From contig PMST01000598.1 in NCBI GenBank assembly GCA_003168295.1, positions 14,521-19,795 of the forward strand: DNA of 5,275 nt, read 5' to 3'. Made by a program: the position numbers and the translations under genes. Below, one piece after another: positions 1 through 4,785 of the stretch (positions within the stretch are counted from its first letter, which is position 1; each line of letters begins with the position of its first letter). The notes under the pieces were generated by a model. That model was not told where the DNA came from. It made no database searches and saw nothing but the letters and a program-made list of their open reading frames with translations. Source of the stretch: Actinomycetota bacterium (lineage in GTDB: Bacteria > Actinomycetota > Actinomycetes > Streptosporangiales > Streptosporangiaceae).

Positions 1-150
1 CTCGTACTGTTCTACCGACACAAGCACCGCCTCCGCCCTCCGGTGAGCGCCGACGAAGACCGCGGCGTCCGGGGATCGCCGGACCCGGTCCAGCACGCCC
101 GCAAGCCCGGCGCGGAACTCGCGGAACGACAAGACCTCCGGCACTGCCAC
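1..150 (-). CDS. Type II toxin-antitoxin antitoxin, Phd/YefM family (N-terminal 50 residues, runs off the window)
   Basis: The minus strand reads from a GTG at 150 to the window edge without a stop, giving 50 residues. The N-terminus (AVPEVLSFREFRAGL) is followed by VFVGAHRRAEAVLVSVEQYE. This is the classic Phd/YefM pattern: a short N-terminal DNA-binding segment, then a beta strand with 'hRRxEAVLVSxxqYE'. In this family the N-terminal domain represses its own operon and the C-terminal part, here outside the window, wraps and neutralises the toxin. The toxin gene would be expected just beyond position 1 on the same strand. Two starts are possible, GTG 150 and GTG 144; neither has a strong ribosome binding site, so the transcript may be leaderless or nearly so. 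I chose 150 as the longer one. A paired motif 8-27 bp upstream supports autoregulation. The family call is firm. The toxin type (RelE/YoeB-like, Doc-like or other) cannot be seen. Confidence 0.8.
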   Translation of the reverse strand, partial: MAVPEVLSFREFRAGLAGVLDRVRRSPDAAVFVGAHRRAEAVLVSVEQYE

Positions 151-157
151 CGCTCAA

Positions 158-177
158 GCGTACACCATTGCGTACAC
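158..177 (-). promoter_or_regulatory. Probable autorepressor operator of the antitoxin gene (two GTGTACGC half-sites)
   Basis: The octamer GCGTACAC occurs at 158-165 and again at 170-177 in the same orientation (GTGTACGC on the coding strand), exactly 12 bp apart and ending 7 bp before the antitoxin GTG. The core TGTACG differs by one base from TGTACA, the known binding core of E. coli YefM, whose operator also uses two closely spaced copies. The repeat is seen directly. Its role as an operator is inferred from its position and this resemblance. Confidence 0.5.
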
Positions 178-203
178 TAAACCCGGTGACGCTTCGTGCC
201 CGC

Positions 204-746
204 TCAATGGCTGACATGCGCGAAATAGCCGGCGAGCACCATATCCTCGGGCACCGGATCGCTGACAAACGAGACGCCGGTAGACCAGCGCGCAGTGCCG
301 CCGACGTAACCCGCCGGCGACATCGACGGCTGCCCGATGTCGAGATGCGCGTCGTAGCAGGCCGAGGCTTCGGCGCTGGGCACGTTTTCGCTGATGCGCA
401 AGAAATCGCTCCGGCGGCCGTCTCCTTTCCAATCCGACGGGATGGCATCGAGGTACCAGCGCCGGTACGTGGTCCGCTGAAGAGGCCATTCGGCCTCTTC
501 CAAAACGTAGTGACCGCCGTTGCCGGTGCGCACCTGCACCCGGACCGGCGCACCTTCCATCGCGCCGTTGTCCTCACCCTTGAGCCAGTGGTTGAAGAAC
601 CGCATGTGCTCGGCGATCGTCGATTCGGTGTAGCTGTGCGGGAACCACGCGTCGACGAAGTCGAACTTCTTGGCCTGCGCTCCCGTCGACCGGATGAAGG
701 TCTCGCTGCTGCCCAGCTGGTGGATCACGACACCGGTCTGCGGGCC
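204..746 (-). pseudogene. CocE/NonD-family (peptidase S15-like) hydrolase, internal fragment
   Basis: About 180 in-frame minus-strand codons match the later part of CocE/NonD alpha/beta hydrolases. The landmarks in order are HQLGSSETFIRS, KKFDFVDAWFPHSYTES, HMRFFNHWLKGEDNG, APVRVQVRTG, EWPLQRTTYRRWYLD, and a glycine/proline-rich start of the C-terminal jelly-roll domain (VSFVSDPVPEDMVLAG). The family hydrolyses acyl esters or amides such as cocaine esters, acylated antibiotics and X-Pro peptides. The nucleophile region (GxSYxG) and the whole N-terminal half are absent: the frame runs backwards into recombinase antisense at about 746. The C-terminal lectin-like domain is also cut off, since the frame leaves the family near 225 and stops at 204. 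No internal stop or frameshift is seen, so the break-up looks recent or occurred by deletion. It cannot be an active enzyme. Confidence 0.75.
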
Positions 747-1628
747 GACGATCCACACCGCAAGGCCCACGCAGCCTGGGGCCGCCGCGCCTACCGCCTG
801 GAACCCGACCCGGAAACCGCGCACATCGTCCGGTGGATCTTCGCCCGGCGGCTGGCCGGCCATTCGGTGGCGCGGATCGCGCGGGCGCTGAATGACGCGG
901 GCGTGCCGTGCCCGTCGGCGGCCGACCCGGGCCGGAACCCGCACCGCGCAGGCGCGGGATGGACGCTGGGCACGGTCACCACGATCTTGCAGAACCCCCG
1001 GTATACCGGCCATCAGGTGTGGAACCGGCAGCGGACCGACCGCGACCTGGTAGACACCGGCGATATCGCCCTGGGACATAAGCCGGTGCAACGGTGGAAC
1101 CTGCCCGACGGATGGGTCATCTCCCGCAAGCCCGCGCATCCGGCGCTGGTCAGCGAGGCGGATTTCATCGCCGCCCAGGACATCAGCGCCGCCCGCGGGC
1201 CCGCCCCAGCTATAGGTCTGACTGCGCCGCGCAAGCGCCGGTACCTGCTCGCCGGACTGCTGATCTGCGGTGGCTGCGGACGGCGGATGGAATCCGCGTG
1301 GTCCAACGGCAAGGCCGCCTACCGGTGCCGCCATGGCCACACGACCGCCAGCGTGCGCGGCCCGGGACGGCTCAAGAACGCCTACATCCGCGAGGACCGA
1401 ATCCTGCCGCACCTGCCCGCCCTGCACCTGCACCTCACCGAGCCTGCCGCAGGACAACGGAGACGACGCACCCGCCGCGGCGCCGACGTCCGGTATCAGG
1501 CCAGTCCCGAGAACGTGATCGGGTACCTGCGCGAGCGCCAGATCACCCTCACCTATGATCCGGCCTCCGGCGCCCTGCACGCAGGAACCGCCGAGGCCGC
1601 GCAGACCATCACCCTGACAGCAAGCTAA
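744..1628 (+). pseudogene. Large serine recombinase, C-terminal part (catalytic domain missing)
   Basis: From about 744 to the TAA at 1626 the plus strand encodes some 294 residues typical of actinobacterial site-specific serine recombinases. The 'recombinase' DNA-binding domain is at residues ~5-150: HAAWGRR, RWIFARRLAGHSVARIARALN at ~30-50, WTLGTVTTILQNPRYTG at ~73-90, then the characteristic HPALVSEADFIAAQ. A zinc ribbon follows, with CGGC cysteines at residues 175 and 178 and YRCRHGH (C195, H197/H199). The tail contains IREDRILPHLPAL and a C-terminal helix. The N-terminal resolvase domain with the catalytic serine, normally ~150-200 residues, is missing. Upstream of 744 the frame stays open to 168 only because it reads the antisense of the hydrolase fragment. 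There is no start or ribosome binding site at the true family boundary. It therefore cannot recombine DNA, although the DNA-binding part could in principle still fold. Confidence 0.85.
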
Positions 1629-1631
1629 TCC

Positions 1632-1690
1632 CGGCCTCAGCGGCCGAATTCCGGAAGGAGGAAGCAAAGAGAACCGCCGGTCGCCCGGCG
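1632..1690 (+). terminator. Two GC-rich hairpins after the recombinase stop (weak terminator candidates)
   Basis: CGGCC at 1632-1636 pairs with GGCCG at 1642-1646 (5 bp, loop TCAGC), four bases after the recombinase stop. CGCCGG at 1675-1680 pairs with CCGGCG at 1685-1690 (6 bp, loop TCGC). Neither is followed by a T-run, so factor-independent termination would be weak at best. A Shine-Dalgarno-like AGGAGG lies between them (about 1655-1661) with no start codon at a usable distance, which suggests a lost gene start. Confidence 0.2.
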
Positions 1691-1736
1691 CTATGGAAGC
1701 CTGCGCCCGGGTGACGTCCCCGCATGCCCGGAAATA

Positions 1737-1785
1737 GGGGCTTATGGGGAATTACTGTGTCCGAGACTGCACCAAAAAGCCCATG
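1737..1785 (+). repeat. Copy A of a short dispersed repeat (GGGGCTTA ... TGCACCAARAAGCCCRTG)
   Basis: GGGGCTTA at 1737-1744 is followed 31 bases on by an 18-base block at 1768-1785 that matches 16 of 18 positions with 3361-3378. That second site is also preceded by GGGGCTTA (3338-3345). The two copies flank the only intact large gene in the window. Both blocks translate in one frame as C-T-K-K-P. The nature of the repeat is unknown. Confidence 0.45.
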
Positions 1786-1887
1786 GCTGCTTTCGGCGGA
1801 GTTCTCGCTGGTGGAATAACGGTGAGCAGACGGGCAAGACGGTGGAGCGGAGTCGCCCGCCTGCCATTGAATGCAAGTGAAGGGTGA
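1744..1887 (+). CDS. Possible 47-residue small protein with a CTKKP motif (uncertain)
   Basis: The ATG at 1744 has a G-rich stretch (AGGGG, 1736-1740) only three bases upstream. The frame runs 47 codons to TGA 1885-1887, starting MGNYCVRDCTKKPMAAFGG and ending arginine-rich. Third-position GC is only moderate, below that of the intact gene. I recognise no family. The reason for listing it is that its CVRDCTKKP resembles VRRECTKKP in the small frame at 3349. It ends inside the palindrome ahead of the DUF5615 fragment. It may equally be a non-coding repeat that happens to be open. Confidence 0.2.
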   Translation: MGNYCVRDCTKKPMAAFGGVLAGGITVSRRARRWSGVARLPLNASEG

Positions 1888-1904
1888 CTTGCTTGGGCAA
1901 GTCA
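1885..1904 (+). repeat. Perfect 8-bp palindromic hairpin (TGACTTGC / GCAAGTCA)
   Basis: TGACTTGC at 1885-1892 and its exact complement GCAAGTCA at 1897-1904 are separated by four bases (TTGG). A third partial copy, GCAAGTGA, lies at 1873-1880. The hairpin sits exactly where the DUF5615 fragment loses its normal N-terminus, so it could be an insertion scar or a former operator. No T-run follows it. Confidence 0.6.
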
Positions 1905-1910
1905 GGGTCC

Positions 1911-2045
1911 GAGGCTGCTCATGTCGGTGATGTGGGCCTGCTGACGGCGGCTGACCGCACCATCCTGGATGACGCGGCGGCCAACGATCTGGTGATAGTT
2001 TCCGCTGACACCGATTTCGCCGAGATGCTCGGCTTCGCAGACACG
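1911..2045 (+). pseudogene. DUF5615 (PIN-like, VapC-type toxin relative) remnant
   Basis: The residues EAAHVGDVGLLTAADRTIL, then ANDLVIVSADTDFAEMLG, match the middle of DUF5615 proteins. These are small PIN-like proteins usually found as the toxin-side partner of a DUF433-type antitoxin. The conserved HVGDVGL...AxDxxIL...IVSADTDF string is present. The normal start (an MKFLLDENLSP-like segment carrying the first acidic residue) is absent and is replaced by palindrome-derived sequence. The end (usually GxxRPSVxLLR) is replaced by unrelated sequence after about 2045. The frame itself is open from GTG 1884 to the stop at 2127-2129. Without the first acidic residue and the last strands it should be inactive. 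No DUF433 antitoxin is visible next to it. Confidence 0.65.
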
Positions 2046-2133
2046 ATTTTCGGCCAGACGCCGGGGAGCTGGCGGGCGACTCACGGCCGCCATGGCCTTC
2101 CGGCGGTCGCGCGGGGGCGAGTAGGTTAATGTC

Positions 2134-3294
2134 ATGGCGAGCCGGATCGTGCTGTACGGCGCCACCGGCTACACGGGCGCGCTGACCGCGCAGGCGCTGG
2201 TCGCCGGCGGGGTGCGCTTGGTCCTGGCGGGCCGCGACCAGGGTCGGCTGTCGGCGCTGGCCGCCCGGCTGGCGCAGGCGGGCGGCGGGACCGAGCCTGA
2301 GACGGCGGTCGTCGACGCCGAACGGCCCGGGCCGCTGCGGGACCTGCTCGGGCCCGGTGACGTGCTGGTGTCCACCGCGGGGCCGTTCCTGCAAGTCGGG
2401 CGGCCGATCGTGGCCGCCGCGGTTGATGCCGGCGTGGTTTACCTGGACTCCGCCGGCGAGCCGCCGTTCATCCGCCAGGTGTTCGAGGATTTCGGTCCGC
2501 TGGCGGAACGGACCGGCGCGGTGCTGCTGACCGCATTCGGCTACGACTTCGTGCCGGGGAACCTGGCCGGGGCGCTCGCGCTCGACGCGGCCGGGACCCG
2601 CGCGGCCCGGGTCCGAGTCGGCTATTTCGTGAGCGGTGACCTCCGGCGGTCAGCGAGCGCCGGGACCCGCGCGTCAATGCTCGGCGTGCTGCTCGAGCCC
2701 GGGTACGCCTTCCGCGGCGGGCGCATCGTGTCCGAGCGCACCTCGGCCCACGTCGCATCGTTCACCATCGATGGCAAGGCGCGAGAGGCGGTGTCGCTGG
2801 GCGCGGCCGAGCATTTCGCGCTGCCCCGGCTTCGGCCGACGGCGGGGGCGAGCGGCGGCCAGGGGATCACTGACGTGGACGTCTACCTCGGCTGGTTCGG
2901 CCGTGCGAGCAGAGCCGTCAGCTTCGCCTCCGTGCTCAACGCGCCGATGGGCCACCTGCCCGGGGCGCGCGGGGCGCTTGCAGCCGTGGCTCGGCGGGTG
3001 CAGCGCGGCCGGGTCACGCCTGGGAATCCCAGCTCCGTCCGCTCGGACGTGGTGGCCGTCGCGGCCGATGCCGGCGGCGAGGAGCTGGCCGCGATCCGTC
3101 TGACCGGCGCGGATCCGTACTCGTTCACGGGCCAGATACTGGGCTGGGCTGCGGGCAAGGCTGCCGCCGACGGCGTTCGCTCCGCCGACGGCACCCCGCT
3201 TGCGGGCGCGCTCGGGCCGGTTGAAGCCTTCGGCATCGCCCCGCTCGAAGCCGCCTGCGCCGAGGCTGGATTCCGGCGCGGGCGGGCCGGCTAA
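2134..3294 (+). CDS. Saccharopine dehydrogenase-like NAD(P)-binding oxidoreductase
   Basis: This 386-residue protein is the only complete large gene here. The N-terminus is a Rossmann fold: IVLYGATGYTG (residues 5-15, a GxxGxxG dinucleotide loop), LAGRD at 31-35 after the second strand (an Arg at this place often favours NADP), DVLVSTAGPF at 76-85, YLDSAGE at 103-109 and FGYDFVPGNLAG from 135. This set marks the saccharopine dehydrogenase NADP-binding-domain family, which in actinobacteria includes trans-acting enoyl reductases. True lysine-pathway saccharopine dehydrogenase is not implied. Length is normal for the family and no membrane segment or signal peptide is seen, so it is likely cytosolic. 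The start ATG at 2134 has GAGTAGG eight bases upstream. Third-position GC is very high and even throughout. It stands alone between broken genes and follows the DUF5615 remnant directly. The substrate is unknown. Confidence 0.88.
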   Translation: MASRIVLYGATGYTGALTAQALVAGGVRLVLAGRDQGRLSALAARLAQAGGGTEPETAVVDAERPGPLRDLLGPGDVLVSTAGPFLQVGRPIVAAAVDAGVVYLDSAGEPPFIRQVFEDFGPLAERTGAVLLTAFGYDFVPGNLAGALALDAAGTRAARVRVGYFVSGDLRRSASAGTRASMLGVLLEPGYAFRGGRIVSERTSAHVASFTIDGKAREAVSLGAAEHFALPRLRPTAGASGGQGITDVDVYLGWFGRASRAVSFASVLNAPMGHLPGARGALAAVARRVQRGRVTPGNPSSVRSDVVAVAADAGGEELAAIRLTGADPYSFTGQILGWAAGKAAADGVRSADGTPLAGALGPVEAFGIAPLEAACAEAGFRRGRAG

Positions 3295-3337
3295 GAGCCC
3301 GTCGCCGGGACGTAACAGCAGGTCAGCAGCGGACGCG

Positions 3338-3378
3338 GGGGCTTAATTGTGAGGAGGGAGTGCACCAAGAAGCCCGTG
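3338..3378 (+). repeat. Copy B of the GGGGCTTA ... TGCACCAARAAGCCCRTG repeat
   Basis: GGGGCTTA at 3338-3345 and the 18-base block at 3361-3378 repeat the elements at 1737-1744 and 1768-1785, with a shorter spacer (23 instead of 31 bases between block starts). This copy also contains a strong AGGAGGG at 3352-3358. It lies 44 bp after the oxidoreductase stop. Confidence 0.45.
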
Positions 3379-3474
3379 ATCTTGGTGACGAAGCCGTTGG
3401 CGGGTCACGGCGGAGTGACGGGCTTGCGGAAGCCGACGTTGCAACAGCAGCCGGGCAGCGCCCGGCATGCGTGA
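3349..3474 (+). CDS. Possible 41-residue small protein with CTKKP motif (high GC3, unknown family)
   Basis: From GTG 3349 to TGA 3472-3474 this frame has G or C at the third position in 37 of 41 codons, like a real gene of this genome and unlike the other frames of the same stretch. It reads VRRECTKKPVILVTKP, then a glycine-rich turn, then GLRKPTLQQQPGSARHA. It is basic, with one cysteine, and I recognise no family. Only GGGG at 3338-3341 could serve as a ribosome binding site. The strong AGGAGGG at 3352-3358 lies inside the frame and instead precedes an overlapping GTG at 3360 (56 codons to 3530, poor GC3) at too short a distance. It may be a real small gene, the 3' end of a lost gene, or a structured RNA. 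Confidence 0.3.
   Translation: MRRECTKKPVILVTKPLAGHGGVTGLRKPTLQQQPGSARHA
3363..3425 (+). other. Nested, mutually exclusive inverted repeats (structured RNA or DNA element)
   Basis: CACCAAGA (3363-3370) pairs perfectly with TCTTGGTG (3380-3387) around a nine-base loop. AAGCCCGT (3370-3377), most of that loop, also pairs perfectly with ACGGGCTT (3418-3425). A third pair, GTGAC (3385-3389) with GTCAC (3404-3408), fits inside the long stem. The first and second stems compete or could form a pseudoknot. The complementarity is seen directly; any regulatory role is inference. The same bases also form the small high-GC3 reading frame. Confidence 0.35.
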
Positions 3475-3612
3475 TCTGTGGGACTGAACGAGAGCTAATG
3501 TTACCGTTCCGCAACCTGGACCCGACTTGAACCCCTATGGCTCTGACCTGCATAGATGTCATATGGGCGGCTAGCGCGAAATGCATATTCCCAGGTCACA
3601 GGCTTGTTATGT

Positions 3613-3636
3613 GTGTCCGAGGGGGGACTTGATCCC
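3613..3636 (-). pseudogene. tRNA-Leu 3'-end remnant (acceptor strand and T-arm), likely integration scar or attachment site
   Basis: On the minus strand 3636-3613 reads as a T-arm with loop ATCAAGT, then CCCCC and the acceptor-type tail TCGGACAC. Actinobacterial tRNA-Leu genes end in GGGTTCAAGTCCCCCCTCGGACA, so the match is close. The first T-loop base (T54) is A here and one T-stem pair is lost. Further upstream on that strand TTAGCTTGGAG (about 3676-3686) recalls the anticodon region. No 5' acceptor half complementary to TCGGAC is found, so this is not a working tRNA. Fragments of this kind are left by integrative elements that use a tRNA 3' end as attachment site. The plus-strand frame crossing it (VSEGGLDPR) resembles the spurious translations commonly produced by antisense tRNA-Leu sequence. 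Confidence 0.5.
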
Positions 3637-3641
3637 CGCTC

Positions 3642-3678
3642 GTGGTGGTACATCCCCAAACGGGGGATCCATCACCAC
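3642..3678. repeat. Interrupted inverted repeat next to the tRNA remnant
   Basis: GTGGTG (3642-3647) pairs with CACCAC (3673-3678), and ATCCCC (3652-3657) pairs with GGGGAT (3663-3668), separated by a small internal loop and closed by a five-base loop. It occupies the place of the variable arm relative to the tRNA-Leu remnant and may be a rearranged form of it. The structure is symmetric, so the strand cannot be assigned. The 190 bases after it (3679-3867) are GC-rich with no convincing gene. Confidence 0.4.
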
Positions 3679-3867
3679 TCCAAGCTAACACGGCAAGGGC
3701 CGGCCGGGCCCGCATTTCGCAGGCGAAAAGAGGCGCAGCACCGGCCTGCCCGACCGGTCCAGGCATGTGACCTGCGGAAACGACGAGGGCGGTGAGCCGG
3801 GACCGGGCCGCACGCAGGGCCGGACCGCGGCAGCCGCAGCACGACGCTTAATCATCGGGGAAGCACA

Positions 3868-4005
3868 GTGACAGCCTCCCGCTGCTGCTCACCAGTCCCC
3901 GCACCGCTGGCGCAGCCCCGTAAACCGGCCCAGATGACCCTTGCCGACGAGTTGAACCCCCATAAAACCGAGTTGAACCCCCATAAGGCAGTCCGCGGCG
4001 GCTAG
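3868..4005 (+). CDS. Possible 45-residue small protein with tandem ELNPHK repeats (unknown, precursor-peptide-like)
   Basis: GTG 3868 follows GGGGAAG (3857-3863) with a four-base gap, an acceptable ribosome binding site. The 45-codon frame reads MTASRCCSPVPAPLAQ, a proline/lysine linker, MTLAD, then ELNPHKT and ELNPHKA in tandem, ending AVRGG before TAG 4003. The repeat is exact at the heptad level (21-bp period), which keeps the frame. I recognise no family. Short proteins with a variable head and a repeated tail can be precursor peptides, but no modifying enzyme is visible and the resemblance is only formal. The start is similar to the 23-residue frame at 4973 (MTASR..PVP). A weak hairpin (AAAAG/CTTTT, 4021-4036) lies 16 bases after the stop. 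It could also be chance. Confidence 0.35.
   Translation: MTASRCCSPVPAPLAQPRKPAQMTLADELNPHKTELNPHKAVRGG
3948..3986. repeat. Two-copy tandem repeat, 18 of 18 bases identical, 21-bp period
   Basis: The 18-base unit CGAGTTGAACCCCCATAA occurs at 3948-3965 and again, without mismatch, at 3969-3986, separated by AAC. Perfect identity suggests a recent duplication. The period is a multiple of three. On the minus strand the unit contains GGGTTCAACTC, which resembles a tRNA T-loop, but no flanking T-stem pairs can be formed. Confidence 0.8.
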
Positions 4006-4162
4006 CCGCGCCAGCAGATCAAAAGCGGCGCCTTTTCCGCGCACGGCGCATAGCTCACCAGCACGCAGCTGACAAGGGCAGAGCCGGCGGCCACGTCGCC
4101 TGCGATCCGCGGCATCCGTGACGCACCGCCACCGCCGCCGCTGGCGTAGCTTGCGCGCGCGT

Positions 4163-4222
4163 ACCCGTTCTGTGCGGTATCTCCAGGTTGCGTCGTGAAT
4201 GCCGAGCGCGCACGGAACGGGT
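4163..4222. repeat. 14-bp inverted repeat with 32-base spacer
   Basis: ACCCGTTCTGTGCG at 4163-4176 is complementary to CGCACGGAACGGGT at 4209-4222 with a single G-T pair and no gaps. The stretch 4006-4315 holds no convincing gene apart from this. A minus-strand frame (4232-4002) and a plus-strand frame (ATG 4199) both start within or beside the repeat, so it may be a divergent regulatory site, a terminator-like hairpin, or the ends of a tiny mobile repeat. There is no T-run after either arm. Confidence 0.55.
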
Positions 4223-4315
4223 CGTCCTGCATCCCCTAGGACTCTGATTCTTGCGGCTGCAGGTCGGCCGTCCGGCTGGCATGCCCTGCCGGAGCCGCCC
4301 AGCTTCCGCGGTGCC

Positions 4316-4714
4316 ATGGTCACCGCCGGCAGTACATGGTCGACTTCCAGTGTGAACGCTCTGCTGGCCGGTCTTATCGGCATCGCCGCTACCCTGCTGG
4401 GGTCCTTGACCACCTACCTCTTCCAGAGCCGCACCGCCGAGCGCGCCCGGTCATTTGAGCGCGATGAGCGACTCCGGTACGAACAGGTGAATGCCTGCAG
4501 CGCCTTCGCCAGCGCGATAACCGAACTCAAGCGAGGGCTCATTACCCTGTGGTTCTATGCCGGCCGGCCCGGGGGCGGGCTCGGTCCCCGTGCGGCGACG
4601 GTAGCGGGGCTCGGGCGGCGGGTCGAGCCGGGCCGGGAGACGGGCGGTGAAGCCGGTGACGAGCACCGAATGGCCGGCCTGCATTTTTGCTTTGGGGAAA
4701 GGCGTGTAACGTAG
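4316..4714 (+). pseudogene. Truncated actinobacterial single-helix membrane protein (N-terminal ~82 residues conserved)
   Basis: From ATG 4316 the protein has a short N-terminus, one membrane helix at residues 13-36 (VNALLAGLIGIAATLLGSLT, then TYLF), and a charged, probably coiled helix (RTAERARSFERDERLRYEQ, then ELKRGLITLWF). This matches a family of hypothetical actinobacterial proteins: one N-terminal helix, then a cytoplasmic helical domain of ~100 or more residues. After residue ~82 (nt ~4560) the family pattern ends abruptly and is replaced by Gly/Arg-rich sequence to the stop at 4712-4714, so the C-terminal half is lost. GTG 4352, just before the helix, is an alternative start; no clear ribosome binding site is seen for either. 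The function is unknown even for intact members. Confidence 0.6.
4565..4684 (-). other. Possible minus-strand gene fragment with high GC3 (unidentified)
   Basis: Just past the break in the membrane protein, the minus strand from 4684 reads MQAGHSVLVTGFTARLPARL followed by proline/arginine-rich sequence, with G or C at nearly every third position. The plus frames across this stretch look unnatural. This suggests that a piece of an oppositely oriented gene was joined here near 4560. I do not recognise the family, and the frame reads on into membrane-protein antisense after about 4565. Confidence 0.25.
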
Positions 4715-4749
4715 AAGTTAAGCTCCGGTCCCTGGCAGGTCCATCCGTG

Positions 4750-4785
4750 AAATCCGCGGTGGCATTGCAGAACCCGGATTTTTTT
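4750..4785 (+). terminator. Intrinsic terminator with seven-T tract
   Basis: AAATCCG (4750-4756) pairs perfectly with CGGATTT (4775-4781). Within the loop GGT pairs with ACC and GCA with TGC, extending the stem. The run TTTTTTT (4779-4785) follows at once. This is an unusually good factor-independent terminator for such GC-rich DNA. It would end plus-strand transcripts from the truncated membrane protein. A 25-codon frame from GTG 4747 to TGA 4822 (starting MKSAVALQNPDFF) runs straight through it, which argues against that frame being a separate gene unless it acts as a leader peptide. Confidence 0.6.

Noticed and set aside
168..1628. A single 486-residue plus-strand protein.
   Set aside because: Residues before about nt 744 are the antisense of a clear CocE/NonD hydrolase fragment; only the later part is recombinase, and there is no ribosome binding site at 168.
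204..1667. A single 487-residue minus-strand protein.
   Set aside because: Everything beyond nt ~746 is the antisense of the recombinase; only the last ~180 codons resemble a protein family.
1609..2394. A 261-residue minus-strand frame.
   Set aside because: It is antisense to the DUF5615 remnant and the oxidoreductase start, with low-complexity Arg/Pro-rich sequence and no family pattern.
3521..3536. A second tRNA-like T-loop (GACTTGAACCCC).
   Set aside because: The flanking bases cannot form a T-stem, so the similarity is limited to the loop consensus.
3613..3760. A complete tRNA-Leu gene on the minus strand.
   Set aside because: No 5' acceptor strand complementary to TCGGAC and no proper D-arm are present, and the T-loop is altered.
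3556..3795. A 79-residue plus-strand frame with VSEGGLDPR.
   Set aside because: This string is the typical spurious translation of antisense tRNA-Leu sequence; the stretch is better explained as a tRNA 3'-end remnant.
4002..4232. A 76-residue minus-strand frame with a glycine run and a hydrophobic stretch.
   Set aside because: Third-position GC is uneven, the G-rich stretch is only two bases before the ATG, no family is recognised, and its start lies at the 14-bp inverted repeat.
3889..4413. A 174-residue minus-strand frame.
   Set aside because: It overlaps the antisense of the membrane protein and the tandem repeat, is Arg-rich, and has no recognisable domain.
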